Shown: positions 42,371 to 51,221 of the stretch, piece by piece | Position numbering within the stretch: position 1 is the first letter of the stretch | Layout of the letters: every line of letters starts with the position of its first letter | Assembly: GCF_016908495.1 (NCBI RefSeq) | Contig: NZ_JAFBDZ010000004.1 | Span: forward strand, 310,001 to 374,000 | Direction: 5' to 3' | Length of the DNA stretch: 64,000 nucleotides | Source: Rossellomorea pakistanensis | Lineage (GTDB): Bacteria > Bacillota > Bacilli > Bacillales > Bacillaceae_B | Program-made: the position numbers and the translations under genes | The notes under the pieces: model-generated | Databases searched by the model: none | What the model saw: the letters and a program-made list of their open reading frames with translations, nothing else | Told to the model about the DNA's origin: nothing

Positions 42371-43834
42371 TTGGATGAAAAAGAGTCACAAAGACTAAAT
42401 GAAGAAAGACAAAGAAAGCATGAAGAAGCAAATGTAAATAAAGAAAAATCTCAATTAATTCAACCATTGCAAGCTACACCACCGGAACTAGCAGAAGCGA
42501 TCGTTTCACCGGGAACACAACTTTGTTTAACTGGTTCTTCGATTACTGCAAATAGTCCCTTACAGGGTGAAGTGTTTAATATTCCACTTCAAGGTTTTCC
42601 GACAAATGGAAACTCTTTTGGTGGCCTTAGTAGTGGTATAGCTGCTGATGCATCAATTGCTGGGGGAACTTGTAGCACATGTTTTAACCCTGCAGGTGAT
42701 GACACTATCTCTTTAGACTTGACTTTTGATGTTCCGACAAATCCAGGTAATTTAACTTTTGATTGGAAATTTGGTGCAGAGGAGTCTCCAATTACATCTT
42801 TCAACGATTTTTTTAATGTTCTTGTTAATGCTGTCCCAATCCCTGGTTTTCCAGTTACCGTTAATACTGCTGTTTTATCTCCTCCGGTTCCAAATGATGT
42901 TTGTTACAGTCTTATTTCACCGATGATTCAGACAGCTTCCTTTGATCTCACTCCTTTTGCCGGACAAACAATCACTGTCACTTTTCAAGTTTCCTACTTT
43001 GGATCCGTCTTTGGAGACTGTGTTGTTGATAGTGCTGCCTTTATTGACAATTTACAGATTGAGGGATGCGAACCGCCAACCATTACCTGTCCAGATAACA
43101 TCACTCAGGAAAATGACCCTAGTCAATGTGGAGCAAACGTAACCTATCCACCTCCAACAGTATCCGGCGGGGTTCCTCCAATTGACGTTGTTTGTACCCC
43201 AGCATCGGGATCCTTCTTTATCTAACCTATACGTGATTGCAACCAATAATGGGCCTTCCCCAGCTACTGGGGTAATCATAGAAGATCTATTACCGCCAGA
43301 AGTGACGTTTGTCTCTACATCGCCTAATTGTACCTTTAACCCTGCAACAAACACCGTGACATGTGAGACTGGGAATCTAGACCTGGAGAGAGTGCAACGT
43401 TCACCATTGCCGTCACACCGAACAGTGAGGGGATCATCACCAATATGGCCAACGTTTCTGGAAATGCATTACGGTCACCGAAAGTACTCAGGTTATACGG
43501 CCACTGATCAATTTGATAGGCAGGGGATTTTTTAGTTAAAACAGACAAGGAAACGCTCCTTAATTTGGGGTACGGAAACGATTTGAGTTCAGATGACATA
43601 ACGGTATTTAATGATCCAGGTAGAAGTGGAGCATTTCCAGAACCTACTGTAAGTCCTGGTGTTACTGCTGTCTGTACCCCAGCATCTGGTTCATTTTTCC
43701 CTACCGGTACGACAACTGTCACTTGTATCGCTACAGATGCATTTGGAAATACCAGCACATGTACTTTCAACGTGAGGGTGCTTATAGATCCTTGTCGTTT
43801 TTTTAGCAGCAGATGCCGCCGAAGAAAAAGATGA
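42371..43834 (+). pseudogene. HYR/DUF11-repeat surface protein, frameshifted
   Basis: Three pieces of one cell-surface or exosporium-type protein. The first frame (42371-43225, TTG start without a good RBS) has a charged N-terminus, a Cys-containing lectin-like beta domain and the start of an HYR repeat (PPTITCPDNITQENDPSQC). Near 43210 the frame shifts and an internal deletion leads into a DUF11 repeat (ATNNGPSPATGVIIEDLLPP). A second shift at about 43384 leads to GESATFTIAVTPNSEGIITN. A final HYR piece (CTPASGSFFPTGTTTVTCIA) ends at 43834. Intact relatives carry many such repeats. The coding sense is clear but the gene is dead. Confidence 0.75.
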
Positions 43835-43986
43835 TTAAACCACATTTGAATATTAAAAAGGAATGAATACTCTATACAAATCTAGTTAAAATAAAGCCAA
43901 AGAGCCAAACTCTTATTCAATATAATGGCCCTATATTAGGTAGCATCCCAAAAATGTATTTAAAGTGTTAAGGGAATAAAATATTA

Positions 43987-44030
43987 AAAGCCCTATTTCT
44001 CACTGAAAATATTGAGAAATAGGGCTTTAC
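43987..44030 (-). terminator. Terminator of the copper/redox-type operon
   Basis: AAAGCCCTATTTCTCA and TGAGAAATAGGGCTTT form a 16-bp perfect stem with a 10-base loop. On the minus strand it is followed by TAATATTTTATT. It lies about 75 bases after the last gene of the minus-strand operon. Confidence 0.75.
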
Positions 44031-44105
44031 TATACTCATTCACTTCATTGACTTAGAAAGACTAAAAAAGTAAAGTCTTTCCTAAATCTAATGTGTTGCA
44101 CGATA

Positions 44106-44321
44106 TTATTTTTTATCAAAAGACTTCATAAAACTATTACAAGCATCCATCATCTTATGCCCACTTTCAGTAGACATCATTTCCAACATGGGACTCATTC
44201 CCTGCTTATTCATCATGTCATTTTGGTTTGACGATGTTCCCTGAGCGAAACTAGTCTGACTAACGACAAACAAGGTCGCTAATACAAATGAAGCTAGAAA
44301 TGGGATTTTTCTAATTTTCAT
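44106..44321 (-). CDS. Small secreted Met-rich protein
   Basis: A 71-residue protein with a clear signal peptide (KIRKIPFLASFVLATLFVV, then SFAQG, cleavage about residue 27). The mature part of about 45 residues is very rich in methionine (NDMMNKQGMSPMLEMMSTES, then HKMMD) with one His and one Cys. Met-rich secreted peptides often bind copper, and the SCO1-like protein in the same operon fits. I know no named family. Start at ATG 44321, with AAGGAGGTGATTAC before it. Last gene of the operon. Confidence 0.75.
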   Translation of the reverse strand: MKIRKIPFLASFVLATLFVVSQTSFAQGTSSNQNDMMNKQGMSPMLEMMSTESGHKMMDACNSFMKSFDKK

Positions 44322-44374
44322 GTAATCACCTCCTTCATTAGAAAGGTGTTTATCAACCAATTGATAGAGGTTGT

Positions 44375-44581
44375 CTACTCCTTTTGTTGAAGAACTTGTT
44401 TTTTTCTTCTAAATTCTTCCTCATCAATTTCACCTCTTGCAAGTCTTTCTTCCAAGATAAGTATTGAAGAATTATCCTTCTTTTTTTCTAATGGTCTTAA
44501 AATTAAGAGTAGTAGACCGTAAATTATAAAACCGATTACAATTATTTTAAGTAGTATCCAAAACATTCCCCAGCCCATCAT
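44375..44581 (-). CDS. Small membrane protein with SHOCT domain
   Basis: A 68-residue protein: one or two hydrophobic spans (about residues 5-28), a basic linker (RPLEKKKD), then a SHOCT motif (EERLARGEIDEEEFRRKKQVL). SHOCT domains are short oligomerisation modules often placed after a membrane anchor. AGGAGG lies 11 bases before ATG 44581; a GTG within that site at 44593 is less likely. It belongs to the minus-strand operon with SCO1-like and Met-rich proteins. Confidence 0.8.
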   Translation of the reverse strand: MMGWGMFWILLKIIVIGFIIYGLLLLILRPLEKKKDNSSILILEERLARGEIDEEEFRRKKQVLQQKE

Positions 44582-44716
44582 CGAAATAAGCACCTCCTAA
44601 TTTAATCACTATTGAGTTGAAAAGAATCTTATTATCCCATCTACCAATTGCTAAGGTCTTGCAAAATAAAAAAAGTAGTTGTTTGAAACGTATTTCGAAA
44701 GATTAGATTGAATTAT

Positions 44717-45034
44717 TTACCATTCCCAATCTTCATCCATCACTCCAACTTTTTTCAAAATGTAACTTATTATAGAATTCTTCTGGCTTTCTAAAGCTTT
44801 TTCTGTACAGGAATCATGAGCCTCATACCCTAAATCTATTGCTTTACTCAAAGTTGTTTCCTCCAGATAATTAGTTGCATTTGAGCTTTCAAAACAAGGT
44901 GGAGCGATGTATGTGCTGTAGTTATGCTCGAGTATTATTCTAGTATTTTGTGGTGGTTTTAAGTTTAAAGGTATATAAAAAAGAGCCAAGATTATTATAA
45001 AAGTTATCCAATTAATGATAGCAATTTTTCTCAT
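44717..45034 (-). CDS. Membrane-anchored protein of unknown function
   Basis: A 105-residue protein with one N-terminal span (IINWITFIIILALFYIPLNL, residues 6-25) and an external domain of about 80 residues. The domain has two cysteines (in APPCFES and HDSCTEK) that could form a disulfide, which suits a neighbour of a DsbD/CcdA-like protein. Its start lies eight bases after the SCO1-like stop, with AGGTGAG before the ATG. No family is recognised. Confidence 0.7.
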   Translation of the reverse strand: MRKIAIINWITFIIILALFYIPLNLKPPQNTRIILEHNYSTYIAPPCFESSNATNYLEETTLSKAIDLGYEAHDSCTEKALESQKNSIISYILKKVGVMDEDWEW

Positions 45035-45042
45035 TTACTCAC

Positions 45043-45609
45043 CTATTTCAACAATACTTTAATATCTTTAATCATTTGCTCATAAGGAACCTCTTGAGTA
45101 CCCGAGTAATCCTTTGCAACTTTCCCATCTTGGTCAATCAAATAATAACTTGTCCCATGAACTACTTGATCAGAATTAGGATCCTCTTGAACAACGGTTT
45201 TAAAACTTTCTAGTGCCAATTCTTTTATTTCCTCCTGTTTATAACCCGTTAGAAATTGCCAATTTTTAAAATCTGCATCAAATTGTTTAGCATAACTTTT
45301 TAGCTTTTGGGGTGTATCAATTTCAGGGTCCACACTAAAGGAAACCAACTCAACCTCTAATCCTTCTTCTTTCAGCATTTGTTGTAACTTAGCCATATTA
45401 AAGGTTAAAGTAGGGCATACAGTATCACAACTTGTAAAGATAAAGTCCGCTATCCACACTTCCCCTTTCAAATCATTTAAACTGACTTCTTCATTATCTT
45501 GATTTACATATGAGAAATTTTTCACTTCCCAGTTTGATCTATTTTCTATTTCATATCCCGAACATGCTGTTAATATCAAAACAAAAACTAATAGAATAAA
45601 CTTTTTCAT
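45043..45609 (-). CDS. SCO1/SenC-family lipoprotein
   Basis: A 188-residue thioredoxin-fold lipoprotein that delivers copper to cytochrome oxidase or reduces its copper site. The lipobox is LILTAC (about residue 16). The copper-binding CxxxC is in FTSCDTVCP (about 65-73) and the distal His in VVHGTSYYLID (about 152). All three copper ligands are present. I prefer ATG 45609 as start; a GTG at 45621 is an alternative. It lies in an operon with a two-component system and small membrane proteins. Confidence 0.88.
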   Translation of the reverse strand: MKKFILLVFVLILTACSGYEIENRSNWEVKNFSYVNQDNEEVSLNDLKGEVWIADFIFTSCDTVCPTLTFNMAKLQQMLKEEGLEVELVSFSVDPEIDTPQKLKSYAKQFDADFKNWQFLTGYKQEEIKELALESFKTVVQEDPNSDQVVHGTSYYLIDQDGKVAKDYSGTQEVPYEQMIKDIKVLLK

Positions 45610-45670
45610 CTTTTTTCTCACTTTCCCGCTCTTACTCTAAACAAAATAAGTAAGAGACCTTTGATTCTAT

Positions 45671-46849
45671 TTAATGTTTTTCTTTATTTTCAGAAGTTGC
45701 ACCTAACTCAGCCAGTACATTCCATTGACTGCCGCTTTCTTTTGTCTGGTAAATATCTTTTTTAAATGTAGTAAAAGTAATTTCTCTAGGGTTCTTAGGG
45801 TTTATAGCAATGTAAGAAATAGCATCCTCTTCTTTAAGTGAAGGAATTGAAATTTTATCTTGTTCCTTTGTTTTAGCATCCATTTTAATTAATTGACTCT
45901 TTCCACTGTAAACTCCCAAATATAAAGCTCCTGAGTTATCAAAGGCAACGGATGTTACCGGTGAGTTTAGCAATGGTTCAAAATTATTCCCATAATCCTT
46001 AGAATAATAGGCACCGTTATTAGTCGACACGACAACGATATTTTCTTTAGAAGGATGTACAGCTAAAGTTGCAGTCTGACCTTCTAGTCCATTCATTTCA
46101 CTTTTAGTCCATGTCTTTGCTTCATCCAAGCTATAATATAGCCCATTTTCGCTCATTCTTGAGTTCTTCTCAGGATTAAACACATAGATTGCATGAGAAT
46201 AATAACCAACCGCCATCCCATGGAAATCAATTTCACCATATAAATCTAGAGTATCAAGAGTTGCTCCTAAATCATTACTTTTCAATATACCAAAAGGATT
46301 TTTCATTGATGAACCTGGTGCAGGATGTCCGCTACTGTAAAAACCTTCGTCAACCATTGAAAAGCCCATATAATCATGTGGTTCTCCTGCATCGTTTGCA
46401 ATCCAATTTCCTTCCTCATATACTTTTAATCCATCATGTGCAGGAATATAAAGGGATTTTCCATCATTGGAATATCCCATTCCGTGAATGTGCATCAGTT
46501 CTATCGCATTTTCAGTGTTTTGTGGTTTTGTGGAAGCCCCCCCTATGAAAGTCCCAATGAATAATACCAATCCTAATCCAGATAATATAAGATAATTTCT
46601 CGCCTTATTACTTAAAATCTTTCTTTCATCTGTTTTCTTTTTATTTAAAGCAGCAAGCTTTTTATTATAAACACCCCACAAAACTAATCCAATTATTATG
46701 ACTACTATGGATATAATCATTCCATACATCATATATGTGTTTGTAGCTATCTCTTGTTTATGCTCTTCCTCACTTCCATGGGCATATACAGATAAAGGAA
46801 ATATAACCGATACCAATAAAAGTCCAAGAACTGCATTAATTATTTTCAT
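45671..46849 (-). CDS. Membrane protein with BNR/sialidase-like repeats (F510_1955 type)
   Basis: A 392-residue protein. It has a signal peptide or first span (residues 1-23), a His/Glu-rich start of the mature part (AHGSEEEHKQ), two more spans (about 40-60 and 85-105), and an external beta-propeller-like domain with BNR-type repeats such as GLYYSLDEAKTW and GAYYSKDYGNNF. The domain opens with MHIHGMGYSNDGKSLYIPAHDG. Homologs are labelled F510_1955 family glycosylhydrolase, but catalysis is not shown. Overlaps the gene upstream by 14 bases. A sensing or copper-related surface role is possible. Confidence 0.78.
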   Translation of the reverse strand: MKIINAVLGLLLVSVIFPLSVYAHGSEEEHKQEIATNTYMMYGMIISIVVIIIGLVLWGVYNKKLAALNKKKTDERKILSNKARNYLILSGLGLVLFIGTFIGGASTKPQNTENAIELMHIHGMGYSNDGKSLYIPAHDGLKVYEEGNWIANDAGEPHDYMGFSMVDEGFYSSGHPAPGSSMKNPFGILKSNDLGATLDTLDLYGEIDFHGMAVGYYSHAIYVFNPEKNSRMSENGLYYSLDEAKTWTKSEMNGLEGQTATLAVHPSKENIVVVSTNNGAYYSKDYGNNFEPLLNSPVTSVAFDNSGALYLGVYSGKSQLIKMDAKTKEQDKISIPSLKEEDAISYIAINPKNPREITFTTFKKDIYQTKESGSQWNVLAELGATSENKEKH

Positions 46850-47045
46850 TTTTATTTCTCCTCATTCTAATTAGATAAAGAATCCCTATCACAATTGCAG
46901 GAGTTGCTAACCATATACATATGGTAGTGAAATCTTCTACAAACACGCTAAATCGATTTTGTACATTCACTGTACCCGACATTGCTAAGCAGCTTGCTCC
47001 TAAAAGTATTAAGCTGAAAGCTACTATATAATCTAACTTTTTCAA
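46836..47045 (-). CDS. Small membrane protein
   Basis: A 69-residue protein with two spans (about residues 8-24 and 43-60) and a basic C-terminal tail (RMRRNKNENN). The start is a TTG after AGGTAGGTAATAGAA. It is nine bases behind the histidine kinase gene and overlaps the next gene by 14 bases, so it is translated as part of the operon. No family is recognised. Confidence 0.65.
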   Translation of the reverse strand: MKKLDYIVAFSLILLGASCLAMSGTVNVQNRFSVFVEDFTTICIWLATPAIVIGILYLIRMRRNKNENN

Positions 47046-47054
47046 TTCTATTAC

Positions 47055-48449
47055 CTACCTTTTGATGATAGGGAAAGACACTGTAAAAGTGGTCCCATTA
47101 TCTATCTCACTGTTTACATCAATGTCTCCATGATGGAGTTCAATCAGATTCTTTACAATCGCAAGTCCTAATCCACTTCCACCTAGTGCACGTGATCTTG
47201 ATTTTTCCACTCGATAAAATCTGTCAAATACATAGGGAATATTTTCTGTTGGGATTCCAATTCCTGTATCTTTTACTTTCACTATAGCTCTCTCTTCAGC
47301 GGCAGTAATCGTTACTTCTACATAACCTGAAACTGTATATTGAATAGCGTTATCGATGAGATTAATAAAGATTTGCTCCAGTCGATATCCATCCCCCTCA
47401 ATAAGACTCACATTTTCCGATGGGAAAAATTGAAGAGTTATGCCTTTATCCTTGGCCTTAAGACTTACTTTGTTAAAGACATTTTCAAGAACCTCATCAA
47501 GATCTACCTCTTCAAAATCCACTTGCAGTTTTCCTTCATCAAGTTTTGACAACTCAAAAAGATCATTAACTAGTCTTGACAGCCGTTTTGATTCGTCTTC
47601 AATAATTCTTAAATACTGGGACTGTTCTTCTTGAGAGTTAAAAAGACCTTCTTTTAGAATATGGGCATAACCTTCTAAATAGGTAATAGGAGTTTTGAGT
47701 TCATGTGAAATATTTGCAAAAAACTCTCTCCTATTATCCCTGAATGATTTTACTTCAACAGCTAACTCATTGATTGCAGTAGACAATGAACCTATTTCAT
47801 CATTGGAATGAAGCTTTAGTTTTGTTTCTAAATTGCCTTTAGCAATACTTCTCGTTGCCTCTTCCATTTGCAGTAAAGGACTTGAGAGCCTTTTCGAGAC
47901 AATTAAAATGATTCCTATAGCAATGAGGGAAGCTCCAATCCCAGCAAGAATAAGGGTTTTTTGTATTTGGTTGACAGAGGAATCCATCTGATTAAGGGAT
48001 TCAACGACAAACACTGCTCCTAAAAAATTTCCTTTATAATTAATCGGTTTACCAACGCTAAGAAATCTTTCATTACCTAATTCACTTACCAGTTCTTCTT
48101 CTATGGGAATTCCTTCTGTTAACAATTTAAACTTTATGGAGTTTATGTTGCTTCCTATTTTATAGGTGTCATTACCTGAATTAGAAACGATTCTTCCGTG
48201 CTGATTGACTACTACTATATCTTTATTTGTAAGTTCTCCCAGCTTGTCAAGCATTTCAATAACATTAGGCTCTAAAGTATCTATCGAATGAGCATATTTT
48301 GTTGATAAGGAATTTAACTCTTCCTCGATCTGTTTATAATAAAATTGAATAAAAATTTTATTTGATACATATCCAAGAGGTAATAAAATCACCATAATAA
48401 TCAGGAAGATAGTAACACCCAACTTTGTTACAATACTATTTAACTTCAT
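47055..48449 (-). CDS. Sensor histidine kinase, OmpR-system type
   Basis: A 464-residue membrane kinase. Two spans (about residues 12-30 and 168-188) enclose an external sensor domain. HAMP follows (about 190-240), then the dimerisation His in NISHELKTPITYLEGY (about 250), and ATP-lid motifs NLIDNAIQYT, VKDTGIGIP and GGSGLGLAIV. Its start overlaps the response-regulator stop by four bases (ATGA). Given the operon content it may sense copper or envelope redox stress. The signal is inferred. Confidence 0.9.
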   Translation of the reverse strand: MKLNSIVTKLGVTIFLIIMVILLPLGYVSNKIFIQFYYKQIEEELNSLSTKYAHSIDTLEPNVIEMLDKLGELTNKDIVVVNQHGRIVSNSGNDTYKIGSNINSIKFKLLTEGIPIEEELVSELGNERFLSVGKPINYKGNFLGAVFVVESLNQMDSSVNQIQKTLILAGIGASLIAIGIILIVSKRLSSPLLQMEEATRSIAKGNLETKLKLHSNDEIGSLSTAINELAVEVKSFRDNRREFFANISHELKTPITYLEGYAHILKEGLFNSQEEQSQYLRIIEDESKRLSRLVNDLFELSKLDEGKLQVDFEEVDLDEVLENVFNKVSLKAKDKGITLQFFPSENVSLIEGDGYRLEQIFINLIDNAIQYTVSGYVEVTITAAEERAIVKVKDTGIGIPTENIPYVFDRFYRVEKSRSRALGGSGLGLAIVKNLIELHHGDIDVNSEIDNGTTFTVSFPIIKR

Positions 48450-49153
48450 AATAATTCCTTATCATACTCAAATTTATATCCTACACCCCATACTGTTTTG
48501 ATTGGATTAAACGATAACTTAGATTTTTTTAACTTTTCTCGTATATTTTTAATATGTGTATCAATAGTTCGATAATCTAACACTTCATTTATCCCCCAAA
48601 TTTGATCAAGGAGTTGATCTCGCGAAAATACTTTATTAGAATTCGATATAAAAAATAGCAATAAGTCGTACTCTTTGGGGGTGAGATCAACCGTAGAATG
48701 ATTAGCTCTAATTATTCTTGATTCAAACTCTATCGTTAGGTCTTGATAAACAAATTCCTTGCCTGTGGGAGTTTCTTTCTCGAAACTTTTTGAGGACCTC
48801 CGTATGAGTGCGTTAACTCGTAAAATTAGTTCTTCAATATTAAACGGTTTTACTAAGTAATCGTCAGCCCCCACGCCAAATCCCTGAACTTTGTCAGTTA
48901 TCTCCCCTCTTGCAGTGAGCATAATTATGGGAACATCACTAGTCCTTCTGACTTTTTCACACACTTCCCATCCACTCATATCTGGCATCATCACATCCAA
49001 AATAACCAAGTCCACCTCAGAAACCATTTTAGATAATGCCTCATACCCATCGGTTGCTTCTATAACGTTAAAATTCTTTGAGAGATGAATTTTAAGCAAA
49101 TTCCTCATATTCCATTCATCATCAACAATTAGAATTGTTTTCTTATTACTCAT
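48446..49153 (-). CDS. Response regulator, OmpR/PhoB family
   Basis: A 235-residue regulator with a receiver domain (acidic pair in IVDDEW, phospho-Asp in LVILDVMMPD about residue 54, Thr in MLTARGE, Lys in LVKPFN) and a C-terminal winged helix (DLTPKEYDLLLFF, then YRTIDTHIKNIREKL and GVGYKFEY). It partners the kinase encoded directly downstream. ATG 49153 follows AAAGG by ten bases; an ATG at 49162 is too close to the site. It probably controls its own operon. Confidence 0.9.
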   Translation of the reverse strand: MSNKKTILIVDDEWNMRNLLKIHLSKNFNVIEATDGYEALSKMVSEVDLVILDVMMPDMSGWEVCEKVRRTSDVPIIMLTARGEITDKVQGFGVGADDYLVKPFNIEELILRVNALIRRSSKSFEKETPTGKEFVYQDLTIEFESRIIRANHSTVDLTPKEYDLLLFFISNSNKVFSRDQLLDQIWGINEVLDYRTIDTHIKNIREKLKKSKLSFNPIKTVWGVGYKFEYDKELL

Positions 49154-49175
49154 AAACACCATGCCTTTTCACTAA

Positions 49176-49910
49176 TCATAATGACCAATAAGTTATAGTA
49201 TCTAGAATCCCCATTATAATCATTAAAACTCCTGTCGTTCGTTGAACAATGTTCCCTATCTTTCTGCCTCTTTTTATTAACACGCCACTAAACCCTAAAT
49301 ACCATATAATAAGCAACACAATAATTAAGGGAAGAGCTGTTCCAATAGCAAAAATGGTTGGTATAATAAAACCAATTGAAGTTGAAAATGCTACCGGCAT
49401 TAAGCTAACAAAAAACAATACAAACATAGTTGGGCAAAAAGCTAATGAAAAACTTAACCCTAATAGAAAAGAACCTAATAGTCCATTACCCACCAAACTT
49501 CCAGGAACTGTAATAATATTTATACTCCCACTTATTCGGATTAATCCTAACATGAAAACTCCAACTATGACTAAAACTGGACCGATCACTTTACGAAGCC
49601 AAGGAAAATAGTAGGTTAACTCTTGTTGCACTTCTCTTCCCAAAACCCACACTAAAAGTCCTAATAGTGAAAATGCAACTATCTTCCCTAAAATAAAACT
49701 TATTGCATTTTGCCAACTAATCCTTTTTTGGATGGATTGATTACCGTATAAAAGCATAGCACTGATATTACCAGTAAATTGACACGGAGCTAAGGCACCG
49801 ACGATTCCCAAAATTAATGCGTAAAAAACTGGCAGTGACTCCAGTCCATATAAAAGATTAAAGAAAGGCTCCATTAACCAAGTACTTAGCTGACTAAAAA
49901 TATCATACAA
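49176..49910 (-). CDS. DsbD/CcdA-like membrane protein (SafE/UreH domain)
   Basis: A 244-residue membrane protein with about six spans. Two cysteines lie in equivalent membrane positions of the two halves, in GALAPCQFTGN and LAFCPTMFV. This is the pattern of DsbD/CcdA proteins that carry reducing power across the membrane for cytochrome c or copper-protein thiols. I place the start at TTG 49910, six bases after AGGTG; a GTG at 49919 overlaps that site. It is the first gene of the nine-gene operon and would supply electrons to the SCO1-like CxxxC. Confidence 0.8.
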   Translation of the reverse strand: MYDIFSQLSTWLMEPFFNLLYGLESLPVFYALILGIVGALAPCQFTGNISAMLLYGNQSIQKRISWQNAISFILGKIVAFSLLGLLVWVLGREVQQELTYYFPWLRKVIGPVLVIVGVFMLGLIRISGSINIITVPGSLVGNGLLGSFLLGLSFSLAFCPTMFVLFFVSLMPVAFSTSIGFIIPTIFAIGTALPLIIVLLIIWYLGFSGVLIKRGRKIGNIVQRTTGVLMIIMGILDTITYWSL

Positions 49911-50579
49911 TCTTATCACCTATTAATTATTAATCCTTTTAAGATTATCACTAAAAATTGAAGAAATATTGAAGATTAGAATTTTTATGCAGTTAAGATT
50001 TGGAATTTCAGATAAAAGTAAAAGACCACTTATAAAGTGATCTTACGTTTTATTTGACTACTATATCGTGAGAAGAGCAGATGCTAATTTTCTGGTTTCC
50101 TTATTCAACAATCTGGCCCGATTGCGGAACAAATAATCCTGCCTATCAATGCAGGATTTTGATCAAACTTTAGTATAAATTATGTAGTGTTCTTTAGCAG
50201 AAGGAGAAATTAAAAGAATAAAGCCCATATATAATGGATAGTCATTAACTTAAGGAACTATGGGTTACATTTCAGTTGGAATGTGATTGAAGGAAAAAAT
50301 TATAAGGCAAGACGAAAAGAGAGAAGGTAATTCCCTCATAGTTTTTTATTAATTAGTTGACCACAATAAATAAAAGCGTAAAACCCTAAGAAATCACACT
50401 TCTTTGAACCTCTGTTTTCTCCGTTTAACTGCATTATACTTAATGCCAATGATTTCAAAATTCCACCTCTTCCACAGTTCGTTCATGGAATACCGTGAAT
50501 GGAGTTCATTTGAGTTATTTCCTTATCTATCAAAAGATATTTTCCACTTGCTTATACTTATTTCATTTGCTACTATAAC
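49911..50579. other. Intergenic region, no gene seen
   Basis: It is AT-rich. It contains a hairpin AATCCTGC...GCAGGATT (50135-50158) followed by TTG and T-rich sequence, and an imperfect stem AAGACCACTT...AAGTGATCTT (50022-50044). Both look like terminators without an obvious gene. The promoter of the minus-strand operon must lie just above 49910. No intact coding frame is supported. Confidence 0.4.
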
Positions 50580-50595
50580 TAACGAACGTTCGTTA
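50580..50595. promoter_or_regulatory. TetR-type operator
   Basis: TAACGAACGTTCGTTA is a perfect 16-base palindrome ending 18 bases before the start codon of the TetR-family gene. The AACGAACGTT core is the kind of site used by autoregulated TetR repressors. Confidence 0.75.
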
Positions 50596-50613
50596 AATTC
50601 TTGAGGTGATAGT

Positions 50614-51195
50614 ATGAAAAGCAATGAAATTAAGGACGCAGCTCTAAAATATTTCACGATTCATGGTTATGAAGGAGCATCCCTTTCTCTAATAGCGGAA
50701 GAAGTCGGCATGAAAAAGCAATCCATTTATGCTCACTTTAAAGGAAAGGATGATCTTTTTCTGCAAGTTTTACGTGATGCAAAAGAGACTGAGCTCTCTT
50801 CAAAAATCCAATATTTCAGTAAAATTGATTCCCAAAATCCTAATAAAGATTTATATGGTTTTCTACAATTGATCATTGATCTTTTCCAAAAAAATGAGCA
50901 GTTAAAGTTTTGGCTGCGTATGTCTTTTTTTCCGCCAGCTCATCTTACACAAGCAATCGAAAAGGAAGTAATTGATATCGAGGAAAAGGTGCAGGCGATG
51001 CTTGAGAGTAAGTTTCAGAACTGGATCGATGCGAAAGCAATCATCGAAGATTCAGCAAAAACACCGACCCTCGCCTTCTTAGGAGTAGTCGATTCCATTC
51101 TGCTGGAGCTTGTATACGGCAATGATGAAAAACGGCTGAAGGAGAAATTAGAAGCCTCTTGGACAGTATTTTGGAGAGGGATTTCACATCATTGA
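50614..51195 (+). CDS. TetR family transcriptional regulator
   Basis: A 193-residue repressor. The N-terminal helix-turn-helix is SLSLIAEEVGMKKQSIYAHFKGKDDLFL (about residues 23-50). The ligand domain is of normal TetR size. The gene is 26 bases upstream of an MFS drug-efflux gene in the same direction and has a perfect palindrome at its promoter, so it most likely represses this two-gene operon until a drug binds. RBS TTGAGGTGATAGT before the ATG. Confidence 0.9.
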   Translation: MKSNEIKDAALKYFTIHGYEGASLSLIAEEVGMKKQSIYAHFKGKDDLFLQVLRDAKETELSSKIQYFSKIDSQNPNKDLYGFLQLIIDLFQKNEQLKFWLRMSFFPPAHLTQAIEKEVIDIEEKVQAMLESKFQNWIDAKAIIEDSAKTPTLAFLGVVDSILLELVYGNDEKRLKEKLEASWTVFWRGISHH

Positions 51196-51221
51196 TTCAT
51201 ATAGAAAAGAGGTACTGATTC

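Noticed and set aside
43336..43845. A 169-codon minus-strand frame opposite the HYR/DUF11 pseudogene
   Set aside because: The plus-strand pieces give clear HYR and DUF11 motifs; the minus frame has no RBS or recognisable features.
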